Numbered from the stretch's first letter, positions 1 through 8,888 are shown. The stretch is 45,000 nucleotides of DNA from an uncultured Roseobacter sp. (GCF_947491795.1 NZ_CANLKW010000002.1:1-45000); one strand, 5' to 3'. Numbers and translations are program-made. Notes: generated by a model not told the origin, from the sequence alone.

Positions 1-92
1 GCTGTCACAACATCCGAGCCAGATGACAGGCTCAGCTCAATCTCGCGCAAAAGCCGCAGAATATCCTCATCCGAATACCGTTTCCGTGCCAT
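1..92 (-). CDS. IS3-family transposase OrfA, N-terminal fragment
   Basis: Reading leftwards from the ATG at 90-92 gives about 30 residues beginning MARKRYSDEDILRLLREIE, typical of the first helix of the OrfA helix-turn-helix protein of IS3-family (IS407-group) elements. OrfA binds the terminal repeats and is normally fused to the OrfB DDE integrase by programmed frameshifting. Only the N-terminus is in the window, so it cannot be judged whether the transposase is intact. It lies directly inside the terminal sequence that cuts the glycosyltransferase gene to its right. Confidence 0.8.
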   Translation of the reverse strand, partial: MARKRYSDEDILRLLREIELSLSSGSDVVT

Positions 93-147
93 CAATACCG
101 CCTCCAAAACTAAGCCAACTTTGGCACAGTTTTAGGGGGGAAAGACA
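1..147 (-). mobile_element. End of an IS3-family insertion sequence (partial)
   Basis: The left edge of the window is the 5' end of an insertion sequence read on the minus strand. It holds the start of an OrfA transposase gene and about 55 bases of terminal sequence rich in C and AAAACT-type words, as expected for an IS3-family (IS407-like) inverted repeat. The neighbouring glycosyltransferase reading frame runs into this sequence and stops, so the element interrupts that gene. The exact boundary is an estimate, placed near 143-147 where the protein-like glycosyltransferase sequence ends. The other end and the target duplication lie outside the window. Confidence 0.75.
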
Positions 148-730
148 CCTGACACGTCATTCTTGACATAGTCCGGTGGAAGGAAAAAACCGGTGTCGAG
201 ATAGATGTTCCGCCAAGGAAGACCGGACGGGTGCACGTAAAGCTTGAATCTCTTCATCAACAAATCGACCAGATTAAACCGTTGTTTTTCTGGCTTGATC
301 AGACCCTTTTCTCCCGTTTGTTCATTCAATACGCAGGTGTGAGTGCTACAGCCTACAGCATCAGGTGTAGCTTCGAGCAAATTCACCTGTTTTTCCAGTT
401 TGTCCTTCCGTGTCCAATAGTCGTCTCCCGCAAGTAAACACCAATACGCCCCGTTGGCCGGGGGCCGGTGATGCAGAAACATTTTTTCCCAGACCCCTGA
501 TTTTGCGCACTGGTAAAAACTGTAATCTTGTCCGGATGGCGCACACGATAGGCCTCGAGAAACTCAGCGCTGCGATCAGTTGACGAGTCGTCCATACAGT
601 AAATGTGAAAGCTGCAGGAAGTTCCCTGCATCAGAATACTGTCGAGAGTATCTGAAATCGTACCTTCATGGTTGTAAACGGCTGTTATTATGGAGATATC
701 TTCCACCGGCCGGTTATCGCTCAACCGCAT
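148..730 (-). pseudogene. Family 2 glycosyltransferase, frameshifted and cut by an IS
   Basis: The gene starts at the ATG at 728-730 behind a strong ribosome binding site (AAAGGAGG, about 731-745). The first about 80 codons encode a GT-A type N-terminus (DISIITAVYNHEGTISDTL, then MDDSSTD), as in family 2 glycosyltransferases. The frame breaks at a run of six A residues (T run on the plus strand, 482-487). The protein continues one base over as MFLHHRPPANGAYW, followed by an AGDDYW motif and further matching sequence, and is then cut off by the IS at about 147. Removing one base from the A run restores one continuous protein, so the frameshift is either a real mutation or a sequencing slip. 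The IS truncation disables the gene either way. It lies downstream of the ABC exporter on the same strand and was probably part of the surface-glycan cluster. Confidence 0.8.
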
Positions 731-1013
731 TTGGCCTCCTTTAGGAGATTTTCCGCGAAAAGACGCGTTCTAGTGGTCACACTCGGCGAGTGCCCCCGAC
801 AAGTTCAGGGCAGTCGCCAGGATTCGTTGCAAAATACTCAATCAAGGAATGAGCAAATATCAGCACGGGCCTATTGCGAGCCCTTCATTTTCGGTTTGGT
901 TTTGTCAACCTCGTCTTTCTGGTACGTTTCTCAAACTGTTTCGAATGCCGCAGTAGACCTGCGGGTCATCAAACTGCTTCCGTACGCGACCCATGAAATC
1001 CATCAGAAAAATG

Positions 1014-2786
1014 CTACTCAGGCTCACTGCTCTGGGTGTATTGGCGATCGTACAATTTCCGGAACAAACCGTTCTGCTCGAGAAGACTTGCGAGTTCGCC
1101 CTGTTCTGCAACTTCTCCGTCTTTGATCACAACGATTTTGTCAGCGCTGATGACTGTGGAAAGTCTGTGCGCAATAACCACTGTGGTTCGCCCTTTGGTA
1201 AGATGATCGAGAGCTTCTTTCACAAGGTATTCCGACTCTGCGTCCAGCGCACTGGTCGCTTCATCCATCAGCAGTATCGGGCTGTCTCTTAGTATTGCAC
1301 GCGCGATCGCGATCCTCTGACGCTGCCCGCCTGACAAACTGCCACCGTTTTCTCCGACGTCGGAATCAAAGCCTTCTTCCAGATTCATAACAAAATCGTA
1401 CGCATTTGCCGCTTTGGCAGCCGCCACGATCTCCTCGTCAGTGGCATTTCGGCGGCCTAAAGCAATGTTTTCCCGTACTGTACCTGCGAACAAAAAAGTC
1501 TCCTGTCCAACAAATGCAATTCTGTCCCTAAGCGATTCAAAGGTGGCATCTTTGAGATCGACATCTCCTATTTTGATACAGCCCCGCGTCGGATCATAAA
1601 GCCGCATTATCAGGTTCATGATAGTAGACTTACCCCCGCCGGAAGGTCCAACGAGGGCGGTAGTTTTACCGGCCTCGAACACGAGGTTAAGGTTCTTCAG
1701 GATGCTTTGACCATCTGTATACTCAAAACTGACATCGTGGAAACGCATGATGCTGGTGCCATCGGGCAGGGCTTTCGCATCTTCTGCCTGAACAACCGAA
1801 ATTGGTGTATCGATAACCTGGTACATCATCCCGACCCCGATCATCCCCGCTTCCAGCGTAACACGCATTCTGGCGAGGCGTTTTGCGGGCTCATAAGCCA
1901 TCAGCAGCGCAGTGACAAAAGACATAAGCTGGCCTGGAGAGGTAGCAGCTTCTCCGAAAAGGTTGACAGCACTGAGCGCGACTACAGAAGCGATTGCAAA
2001 ACCTGAAAGTGTTTCCATCAGTGGGCTGGTAGCCGCTTCAAGCCGTGAAAGAGAATTGGCCCGTTTCTCGACATTAGCGACCGCACCGTTCATCCGTTCA
2101 GTCATACTTTCTTCGAGCGCAAACGCCTTTACTACCCGGATGCCTGTCGTTGTTTCCTGCATGACCTTGATGATTTCCGCCATCGAAGCCAGTTCAGCTT
2201 CCATGATTTCCCGGACCCGTCCAAGAATTCTTCGTATGCCATACAGCGCCATCGGCCCGAAAATCAGGGAGAACAAAGACAAAGTAGGCTGCTGATAGAT
2301 CATTACAGCAATCAGCCCAAGCAAAGTCAGCAAATCCCGCACAAAACCCATGACCAGTGTTTCGATAACGCGTCTCGCAGCCTGGGCAGAATGGGTGACC
2401 CGCATCATCAGGTTAGACGAGTTCTGACCACTGAAAAACGCCACGCCATGTTGAAGAATATGGGAGTAGAGCTTGCGCTGCTGCGCTGCCACAATACTGT
2501 TTCCGGCGCGACTGAGTGACACGACCTGAACGTAAGTTGCTACACCTTTTACCGTGAAAATCAACGCTACAGAAGCCGCGACGGCGAAGACTTTTGCACG
2601 ATTTCCAGACTCAATCATCGAGTCGATAATATCCTGCATGATCCAGGCGGTAAGGGCAGTGGTCGCGGCGATCACAACCATCGCAACTATCGCAACACCA
2701 TAGTTAACAGCCTGAAGCCGCATATTCTCGCGCAACAGGCGTTTAATAGTTCTGCCGTTGGAGTTTGACCTGAATTTTGCAAGCAT
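1014..2786 (-). CDS. MsbA-like ABC exporter, fused membrane and ATPase domains
   Basis: A 590-residue ABC half-transporter with an N-terminal six-helix ABC_membrane domain (about residues 20-310) and a C-terminal ATPase domain. Visible motifs are Walker A (GPSGGGKST), a Q-loop (VGQETFLF), the signature LSGGQRQR, Walker B (ILLMDEATSALD) and the H-loop (AHRLST). This layout is that of homodimeric lipid A, glycolipid or peptide exporters of the inner membrane. Its place among sugar-modifying and glycosyltransferase genes suggests it flips a glycolipid or polysaccharide precursor, but the substrate cannot be read from the sequence. The start is taken at the ATG at 2784-2786 (MLAKFRSN). A frame extension upstream to 2858 has no family-like residues. 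The acetyltransferase gene lies upstream on the same strand. Confidence 0.88.
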   Translation of the reverse strand: MLAKFRSNSNGRTIKRLLRENMRLQAVNYGVAIVAMVVIAATTALTAWIMQDIIDSMIESGNRAKVFAVAASVALIFTVKGVATYVQVVSLSRAGNSIVAAQQRKLYSHILQHGVAFFSGQNSSNLMMRVTHSAQAARRVIETLVMGFVRDLLTLLGLIAVMIYQQPTLSLFSLIFGPMALYGIRRILGRVREIMEAELASMAEIIKVMQETTTGIRVVKAFALEESMTERMNGAVANVEKRANSLSRLEAATSPLMETLSGFAIASVVALSAVNLFGEAATSPGQLMSFVTALLMAYEPAKRLARMRVTLEAGMIGVGMMYQVIDTPISVVQAEDAKALPDGTSIMRFHDVSFEYTDGQSILKNLNLVFEAGKTTALVGPSGGGKSTIMNLIMRLYDPTRGCIKIGDVDLKDATFESLRDRIAFVGQETFLFAGTVRENIALGRRNATDEEIVAAAKAANAYDFVMNLEEGFDSDVGENGGSLSGGQRQRIAIARAILRDSPILLMDEATSALDAESEYLVKEALDHLTKGRTTVVIAHRLSTVISADKIVVIKDGEVAEQGELASLLEQNGLFRKLYDRQYTQSSEPE

Positions 2787-2882
2787 CTGGATGTTGCTCA
2801 GTTCTTTCTGCGTTTGCACAGGACAGCTAAGCTTCCTACCCGGCCCTGTAAAGGGCAAGCGCTTTCGGGATCTTTGCCGCTG

Positions 2883-3440
2883 TCATGCATTCTGGGCAGT
2901 TCGGATGATTTCCATGTGACCCTCAAGGTCGCTCATGAAGCGCGACCTGCTGTATTCATAAAAGGAATCTGTGCCATTCGCACTCAGAAAGGTCATTCCC
3001 AATCGCTCATAAAACCGCCGGGCTTTCACGTTATCATTCCGCACATCGATATCCGCGGTCAACAGCTCAAGCTGCGTAAACCCAACGCCGAAACTCAATA
3101 CAGCACTTTCAAGAGCAGCTTTCGGAGGCTTATTTTCATCCAATATCCAACTTCCCCACGTAAATCGGTTCGAAGTCATGTCGTAAAGCCGAACAAGACC
3201 GCAGCGTACAGAATCGGTGATACGTTCCACGACATAGTAGAGCTCGTGGCCAGCGGCTTCTCTGGATTTATAGCTTCTTATCCAGTCCTCCTGATCTGAC
3301 ACTGTACCAGTTACTTTTGACAAGTATGAGTTGTACCGGGGATTTAGTCGCAGACGATGGATGTATTTTGCGTCTTGCACTTCAACCAGACGCAATGAAA
3401 GCGCGATACCATCTATACGCTTGAGGGGCACTGATAACAT
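2883..3440 (-). CDS. GNAT-family N-acetyltransferase, probably acting on an amino sugar
   Basis: A 185-residue single-domain GNAT protein. The C-terminal half shows the usual acetyl-CoA-binding strand and following helix (LLTADIDVRNDNVKARRFYE, then RLGM), the V-R-x-x-N-x-x-A-x-x-x-Y-x-x-x-G pattern seen in PseH-like and RimJ-like enzymes. It is divergent from the sugar aminotransferase at 3624 and close to a sugar 3,4-ketoisomerase. An N-acetyl step is the missing third reaction after isomerisation and transamination in TDP-Fuc3NAc or TDP-Qui3NAc synthesis. The classical enzymes for that step (FdtC, QdtC) are left-handed beta-helix proteins, so a GNAT doing the job would be a non-homologous replacement. 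That role is inferred from neighbours only; the family call is firm. Confidence 0.8.
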   Translation of the reverse strand: MLSVPLKRIDGIALSLRLVEVQDAKYIHRLRLNPRYNSYLSKVTGTVSDQEDWIRSYKSREAAGHELYYVVERITDSVRCGLVRLYDMTSNRFTWGSWILDENKPPKAALESAVLSFGVGFTQLELLTADIDVRNDNVKARRFYERLGMTFLSANGTDSFYEYSRSRFMSDLEGHMEIIRTAQNA

Positions 3441-3623
3441 TTAATGGTTTTTCCCGACGCCTGAACCTTATAGGCAGGTAGTGTGACGGGCGCACGCTTG
3501 GCCGTCCAGAAAAATAAGCCTGATGGCGGTGTTGTCTCTGATTCCGCGATCTGGCCGACCGGATTGATCGGGAGTAGTTTAGCTCTGTGTATCAAAAAAA
3601 CTTACAGCTATTTACGAGGGTAT

Positions 3624-4727
3624 ATGTCTGCCGTTCCTTTCCTTGACCTTCACGCCGGATACCTTGCGCTGAAACCCGAAATTGATGCTGCTGTTGCGCG
3701 TGTTCTGGATAGTGGTTGGTACATTTTGGGACCAGAGGTGGTCAGTTTTGAAGCGTCATTTGCTGCATACTGCAAAGCCGGGGAGTGTATCGGCGTCGCA
3801 AATGGTCTTGACGCACTTATCCTAAGCCTCAGAGCACTTGGTATCGGCGCTGGTGACGAGATCATCGTGCCGAGCAACACTTTCATAGCCACATGGCTTG
3901 CAGTTTCAGCCGTTGGGGCAATTCCGGTACCGGTGGAACCCAGTCCAAGCACTTACAATATTGATCCCGACAGAATCAAACAGGCAATAACATTGTCAAC
4001 CAAAGCTATCATAGCGGTTCACTTGTATGGTCAACCTGCTGATCTTGACCCGATCATCGAAACGGCGAAGGAACATGGATTGGCAGTTATTGAGGATGCT
4101 GCACAGGCACACGGAGCTGCTTACAAGGGAACAAGAATAGGGGCGCACAGCGATGCAGTCTGTTGGAGCTTCTATCCAGGAAAAAACCTTGGTGCGATGG
4201 GCGACGGTGGCGCCGTTACAACCAGCCGGGCCGACGTAGCAGAACGTGTGAGAATACTGCGCAACTACGGATCCCGCGAAAAGTATGTTAACGAAGTGCA
4301 GGGCATGAACAGCCGCCTTGATCCTTTGCAGGCTGCAGTTCTCACAGTGAAGCTGGAGCACCAGGACGATTGGACTTCGAGGCGTCGCGAGATCGCATCG
4401 AACTATATTGACGGTCTGGACGGTGTGACGGTGCCTTTTGTGCCAGATTGGGCCGATCCGGTCTGGCATCTTTTTGTCATTCGTCACGCTCAAAGGAATC
4501 GATTGATGACACGGCTGGCAGAGGAAGGGATCAGTACAATGATCCACTACCCGGTTCCGCCCCATCTACAGCAGGCTTATTCCAGGTCAGGGTACACAGC
4601 AGGCAGTTTTCCATTAGCCGAGAGCTTTGCAAGCGACATGCTCAGCCTGCCAATCGGGCCCCATATGACGCAGAACCAACAGACCCGGGTCATCGATGCA
4701 GTCAATCGCTACGCCAAAGAGCCTTGA
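3624..4727 (+). CDS. DegT/DnrJ/EryC1 sugar aminotransferase (FdtB/QdtB-like)
   Basis: A 367-residue PLP-dependent aminotransferase that would convert a nucleotide-linked 3-keto-6-deoxysugar to the 3-amino sugar using glutamate. The N-terminal FLDL..GY motif, the EDAAQAHGA motif and the PLP lysine in SFYPGKNLGAMGDGGA (about residue 187) are all present, and the length matches the family. The start is the ATG at 3624 behind GAGGG (about 3615). The frame is open further upstream but that part is not family-like. A FdtA/QdtA-like ketoisomerase lies at 7017-7451, supporting a 3-amino sugar (Fuc3N or Qui3N type). TDP-glucose synthase and dehydratase genes are not in the window, so the full route cannot be confirmed. 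Confidence 0.88.
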   Translation: MSAVPFLDLHAGYLALKPEIDAAVARVLDSGWYILGPEVVSFEASFAAYCKAGECIGVANGLDALILSLRALGIGAGDEIIVPSNTFIATWLAVSAVGAIPVPVEPSPSTYNIDPDRIKQAITLSTKAIIAVHLYGQPADLDPIIETAKEHGLAVIEDAAQAHGAAYKGTRIGAHSDAVCWSFYPGKNLGAMGDGGAVTTSRADVAERVRILRNYGSREKYVNEVQGMNSRLDPLQAAVLTVKLEHQDDWTSRRREIASNYIDGLDGVTVPFVPDWADPVWHLFVIRHAQRNRLMTRLAEEGISTMIHYPVPPHLQQAYSRSGYTAGSFPLAESFASDMLSLPIGPHMTQNQQTRVIDAVNRYAKEP

Positions 4728-4859
4728 GCCACGGTATTGCTGGCACCAGGACCAAAAAATTGTTTGGTCAGGTCTTTTTGCTGTCCATTGTCGGTCAGAC
4801 TTGCTGACACGCAAGGAAGCCTTTAGCTACCAGTATTGAGCAAACAAGGGCACAAATGG

Positions 4860-5825
4860 ATGTCGACCCAAGACTTCAGATGTTCTTATGTGCTACTGAC
4901 TTATAATCAGGCGAGCACAGTCGAAGAAGCGCTGACAAGTGCTCTTTCGCAAACGGGCAGACCTTTAGAAATCGTAGTGACCGATGACTGCTCGACAGAC
5001 GACACTTTCAGTCTGATTCGGAAAACAGTCGAAGGCTACCATGGGCCGCACAGAATAATTTTGAACAGGAACGAAAAGAACCTTGGCCTCGCCGGCAACA
5101 TCGGGCGGGCCCATGACATAAGTTCTGGCGACATAATAATTGCTGCGGCCGGAGACGATGTTTCACTGCCCCATCGAAGTTCCCGCATTCTGGATACGTT
5201 CATCGCTGACGATCCGCTGCTGGTCTGTTCTTATGCGGATGTAATAGGACCAAATGGCGAAAAGGTCGCAGGAAACTTCCGAACTGCTGCATTCTATCAG
5301 TCTGCCGACCTTAAAAAAGCGGCAAGATCGAAGTCACTCTATCTTGGCGCTACGGGCGCTTGGCATCGCAGGATCTATGACAAGTACGGGCCACTGGACC
5401 CGTGCGCATATGAAGACCTTGTTTTTGGTTTCCGAGCCGCTCTAGAAGAGAAAGTGGCGGTTATCAGAGAAGAACTGGTCAGATACCGGTTAGGCCGTGG
5501 GATTACCAGCTCGAGCGGGTACCACATCTCACAAGATGGCTTCAATGAAAGCCGGAAAAACAGCTTTGCAGCCAGCAATGCGGTAATGCGCCAGCGAATG
5601 CAGGATGCAAAGACTTTCGGGCTGGCCCAAGACTCACCGATCTGGCAGATACTCAAAAAAGAAGAAGCCAAGTCTTCGCTGGGCTTGTCATACTATTCAG
5701 ACACACGTACGCAGTTCTCCAGAAAGCTGCTGCAGAACCCGATTCTGGCGCTTTATATCTGCCATTCTGAAAGTCGGCGCCGACGGAAATCCGGTCGCCC
5801 TAAGACCGGTAACGAGGAGTCCTAG
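4860..5825 (+). CDS. Family 2 glycosyltransferase (GT-A fold)
   Basis: A 321-residue glycosyltransferase. The N-terminus has the GT2 nucleotide-binding strand (CSYVLLTYNQASTVEEAL), an acidic TDDCSTD motif near residue 42, and AAGDD at about residue 99 as the metal-binding DxD equivalent. No membrane helix is obvious, so it probably works at the cytoplasmic face of the inner membrane, adding a sugar to a lipid- or polymer-linked acceptor. The ATG at 4860 is preferred because AAGGG lies about 9 bases upstream; a TTG at 4836 is an alternative. It is followed after one base by a second glycosyltransferase, so the two are probably translated together. Donor and acceptor are unknown. Confidence 0.85.
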   Translation: MSTQDFRCSYVLLTYNQASTVEEALTSALSQTGRPLEIVVTDDCSTDDTFSLIRKTVEGYHGPHRIILNRNEKNLGLAGNIGRAHDISSGDIIIAAAGDDVSLPHRSSRILDTFIADDPLLVCSYADVIGPNGEKVAGNFRTAAFYQSADLKKAARSKSLYLGATGAWHRRIYDKYGPLDPCAYEDLVFGFRAALEEKVAVIREELVRYRLGRGITSSSGYHISQDGFNESRKNSFAASNAVMRQRMQDAKTFGLAQDSPIWQILKKEEAKSSLGLSYYSDTRTQFSRKLLQNPILALYICHSESRRRRKSGRPKTGNEES

Positions 5826-5826
5826 C

Positions 5827-6867
5827 GTGGTCGCAGTTTCCGTAATTCTGCCAGTATTCAACGGCGCGAAACATCTGGATGAGACACTATCCTCAATCAG
5901 CGCGCAAACGTTTGAAAACTTTGAGGTTCTGTGTGTCGATGATTGTTCAAGCGATGGCAGTGACGAGATTGTTTTCAGACATGCGCGCCGAGATCCACGT
6001 TTTCGTTACTTTCACACAGGCTCGAACCTCGGGATGGCTTCAAAAGCCGCAAACTTTGTTGCGAAGAAGGCTACCGGCACATGGTTTGTGTACAGCTCCC
6101 AGGACGATCTGTTTTCGATTGACTGGCTCGAAAAAATGCATTCCCGCGCCGTTGAAACCGGAGCCGACGCCGTTTTGCCAGAAGTCGAATTTTACTATGA
6201 AAATGCTAAAAGCACGCGCAGAATATCCGGGTACCATGGCGATCATACGGCGCGACTTACTGGACATGAAGCGTTCAAGGCATCGCTTGACTGGACAATA
6301 CCCGGCAACGCTCTGTGGCCTATCAGATTTTTGAAGGAAAAGGGGTTTTGCGATTTTGGGGCGTTTGCCGATGAATATTCAGTACGCACCTTTTTTCTGG
6401 CGTGTCAGGAAGTTGTTTTCTGCACAGGCACATTTTTTTATCGCCAAGACAATTCCAATGCCGTTACCAAAAAGGCGGGTCCAGCCCTTTTAGACGAGGG
6501 GTACAATAACTTCATGATTTGGCGCCTTATCGTAGAAAACGGATTTGATCCTGCCGTTCACAGCCAGTTTGCACTCCGCACTCTCAGATCTGTAATTCGT
6601 GCGCGTTCATTGATCATCAGAACACCCAGCCTTGCTAACGAGTGCCCTCGCATCAAAATGGTATGGAAAGAAATGCAAACGGAACAGTTCAGGTCTTCGC
6701 TGAAACAGGGTGCGCTAAAAGTAAGCAACCCTTTGTTTCGCTGGCACTATCTTCTGGCCCATCTTTCCTTTTCCTGGTTTCTTGTTGCAGCTTATCTGTC
6801 TGCTTCAATGGTTCGGTTCAAAAAGCGTTTCTTGTCTAACACACCGGCACTGCCCGGAAATGCCTGA
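5827..6867 (+). CDS. Family 2 glycosyltransferase, GTG start
   Basis: A 346-residue GT2 protein opening MVAVSVILPVFNGAKHLDE, with CVDDCSSDGSDE and SSQDD as the two acidic motifs. The start is the GTG at 5827, one base after the previous gene's TAG, behind GAGGAG at 5813-5818. The same frame is open further upstream, but there it overlaps the previous gene and lacks family residues. Near the C-terminus, about residues 300-325, is a hydrophobic stretch (LLAHLSFSWFLVAAYLSAS) that may be a membrane anchor. It ends the plus-strand run of the glycan cluster. The sugar it transfers cannot be told from the sequence. Confidence 0.85.
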   Translation: MVAVSVILPVFNGAKHLDETLSSISAQTFENFEVLCVDDCSSDGSDEIVFRHARRDPRFRYFHTGSNLGMASKAANFVAKKATGTWFVYSSQDDLFSIDWLEKMHSRAVETGADAVLPEVEFYYENAKSTRRISGYHGDHTARLTGHEAFKASLDWTIPGNALWPIRFLKEKGFCDFGAFADEYSVRTFFLACQEVVFCTGTFFYRQDNSNAVTKKAGPALLDEGYNNFMIWRLIVENGFDPAVHSQFALRTLRSVIRARSLIIRTPSLANECPRIKMVWKEMQTEQFRSSLKQGALKVSNPLFRWHYLLAHLSFSWFLVAAYLSASMVRFKKRFLSNTPALPGNA

Positions 6868-7016
6868 TTTCCAACAGCTCGTGCAGGAGCGCTACTGAAT
6901 TACAGAAAGCTTCTTGCATTAAACATGGAGGCGGACAGTATCCGCCGCAGACCTCCTTGTTCACTTAGAGTCCAAAGATGAAGCCGGTGTCGTTCCCAAC
7001 AGGCTCAATCGCAGAG

Positions 7017-7451
7017 TTACAAAGGTCCAACTTTGCTTGCCGCAACGAAATCCTGATAGTCGCGATAATAGTCAGATTCGTCGTATGGCCTCGAAGCAAG
7101 CACCATGCACACAGCTCCCTGACTGAAACTATCCATTTCTCGCCAGATTAACTTGTTGATGTAGAGACCTTTTCTGGGGTCTCTCAACCAATATTCTGAC
7201 TTGGTTTCACCATCATCAATTTTCATGCGAAAACTGCCTGAAAGCGCAAAGACGACTTGTTCCAATTCTCGGTGAGCATGACCTCCACGCTCTGCGTCCA
7301 CTGGCACATTATAGAGGTAGTAGACACGACGGATATCAAACGGAACGTGCTTCATTCCTTCAACAAAGGTAAGGTCACCGCGAGGATCTGAGACGACAGG
7401 CAAGTCGACTAGTCGAACAAAGCCGTTACTCACAGATTTTTGGTCGGTCAT
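7017..7451 (-). CDS. FdtA/QdtA-like sugar 3,4-ketoisomerase (WxcM-like cupin)
   Basis: A 144-residue cupin of the family that isomerises TDP-4-keto-6-deoxyglucose to the 3-keto sugar. Typical features are the LPVVSDPRGDLTF start, RGGHAHRELEQVVFALSGS with the conserved histidines, and LWLRDP-like and YDESDYYRDYQDF-like segments near the C-terminus. Its product is the substrate for a DegT-type aminotransferase such as the one at 3624-4727. Whether the Fuc3N (galacto) or Qui3N (gluco) form is made depends on a few active-site residues that I cannot assign by eye. It is convergent with the second glycosyltransferase and separated from it by about 150 bases without a gene, containing only a short hairpin at 6930-6946. 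Confidence 0.85.
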   Translation of the reverse strand: MTDQKSVSNGFVRLVDLPVVSDPRGDLTFVEGMKHVPFDIRRVYYLYNVPVDAERGGHAHRELEQVVFALSGSFRMKIDDGETKSEYWLRDPRKGLYINKLIWREMDSFSQGAVCMVLASRPYDESDYYRDYQDFVAASKVGPL

Positions 7452-7587
7452 AGCAGAAATGGCTCCGTTGCTAACAGTATACCGAAGAGTAGCCCGAACT
7501 CCATATCAACAATCTTTCTTGGTGTCAGTCTCTTTGACCTGACTGGTTTTCCGGAAGCATTCAGCATTTAGTGTCGGTCGCGTCATC

Positions 7588-7831
7588 CTAAGCTTCAGAA
7601 GCGGTGATCAGCTCGCCGGAGTGATCGAATTTGATTGCTAAGTGCATGACTGGCGCCGTGTCCAGCAGGACAATAGTTTCAGGCGCTGGCGAGCGAAAAT
7701 TGCCTGTTCTTGGGAGATCAATCCAAAGTGCACGATCTTGTACGCAACCTGACAGTTCAAGCCACACTTCCTTCTGTGCAGATAGTCTCTCACTCTCGGT
7801 GTGCCGGAAAATAGCCAACCACAAATTCAGT
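7588..7831 (-). pseudogene. Possible 3' remnant of an unidentified gene
   Basis: Downstream of the quinone oxidoreductase stop, on the same strand, an open frame of about 80 codons ends at 7588. It reads like real protein (NLWLAIFRHTESERL, then EVWLELSG and LDTAPVMHLAIKFD) but has no plausible start of its own, because its upstream part overlaps the oxidoreductase out of frame. I do not recognise the family. It may be the tail of a gene lost when the glycan region was inserted, or a chance open frame. The rest of the 7452-7831 gap shows nothing recognisable. Confidence 0.25.
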
Positions 7832-8815
7832 TCAGGCGACCCTGAGAACAATCTTGCCAATATGGCCTGAACTTTCCATCCTCCTGTGCGCAGATGCGGC
7901 GTCTTCCAGGGCAAATTCCTGATCCATGACCGGCGCGATTTTGCCAGCTTCAATCATGGGCCAGACGGCCTCCAGCAGTTCGCGGGCAATGCGCGCCTTG
8001 GCCAGGTCGCTCTGCGGGCGCAGAGTGCTGCCTGTCATGGTCAGCCGACGGGTCATCAACTGCACAAAATTCACTTCAGCCTTCATTCCGCCCAAAAAGG
8101 CAATCTGTACAAGACGGCCATCATCCGCCAGCGCTTTAAGATTGCGCGGAATATAGTCGCCACCCACCATATCAAGGATGACATCAGCCCCACCCACCGC
8201 ACGGACTCTTTCGACGAAGTCCTCGGTGCGGTAGTTGATCGCCATTTCCGCCCCGAGCCCCGAGCAAGCCTCGCATTTTTCTGCTGTGCCTGCGGTGGCG
8301 AAAACACGGGCGCCAAAGGCATTGGCCAGTTGAATGGCCGTTGTCCCGATCCCGGAGGAGCCGCCGTGCACCAAAAAACGCTCTCCCGCTTTCAGCGCAC
8401 CGCGCCCAAAGACATTGGACCACACGGTAAAGAACGTCTCGGGCAGGCACGCCGCTTCCCTGAGCGCCATCCCGACCGGCACTGGCAGACAATGAGCGGC
8501 CGGCGTCGCCACATATTCGGCATACCCACCGCCTGGAAGCAGCGCGCAGACGGCGTCGCCGACAGACAGCTCTGCAACACCATCGCCAACGGCAGCGACC
8601 TCCCCCGAAGCCTCCAGTCCGGGCAGATCGCTCGCGCCGGGTGGTGGATTGTAAAGACCAGCCCTCTGCAACGCATCCGGTCTGTTCACCCCGGCCCAGG
8701 CCACACGGATCACGACCTGGCCATAACCGGGCTTTGGCACCGGACGTTCGGTCAGTTTCAGGACATCCGGATCTCCGTGTCCGGAAATCTCAACAGCGCG
8801 CATTTTTTCGGTCAT
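7832..8815 (-). CDS. NAD(P)H-quinone oxidoreductase, zeta-crystallin/PIG3 type
   Basis: A 327-residue zinc-independent medium-chain dehydrogenase/reductase. It has the GroES-like N-terminal half (VAWAGVNRPDALQRAGLY, PGLEASGEVAAVG) and a Rossmann half with the NADPH motif GGSSGIGTTAIQLA (about residues 150-163). The zinc-binding cysteines of alcohol dehydrogenases are absent. The sequence resembles PIG3-type enzymes that reduce quinones or similar electron acceptors in the cytoplasm. It starts at the ATG at 8813-8815 behind AAGGAA. It follows the COQ9 gene on the same strand with about 70 bases between, so the two may be co-transcribed. The true substrate is not evident. Confidence 0.88.
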   Translation of the reverse strand: MTEKMRAVEISGHGDPDVLKLTERPVPKPGYGQVVIRVAWAGVNRPDALQRAGLYNPPPGASDLPGLEASGEVAAVGDGVAELSVGDAVCALLPGGGYAEYVATPAAHCLPVPVGMALREAACLPETFFTVWSNVFGRGALKAGERFLVHGGSSGIGTTAIQLANAFGARVFATAGTAEKCEACSGLGAEMAINYRTEDFVERVRAVGGADVILDMVGGDYIPRNLKALADDGRLVQIAFLGGMKAEVNFVQLMTRRLTMTGSTLRPQSDLAKARIARELLEAVWPMIEAGKIAPVMDQEFALEDAASAHRRMESSGHIGKIVLRVA

Positions 8816-8888
8816 GGGTTTATTCCTTCAGCCTGACTGATTGGTAACAGGCTGGCACGTCGCGGAAAACCTCAAGATGCCGTTCTGT

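Noticed and set aside
2842..2855. Short GCCCT/AGGGC hairpin between the ABC exporter and GNAT genes
   Set aside because: Only five pairs and no T run; not enough for a terminator.
6930..6946. GGCGGA/TCCGCC hairpin after the second glycosyltransferase
   Set aside because: The stem is only six pairs and has no T run, so it does not support a terminator call.
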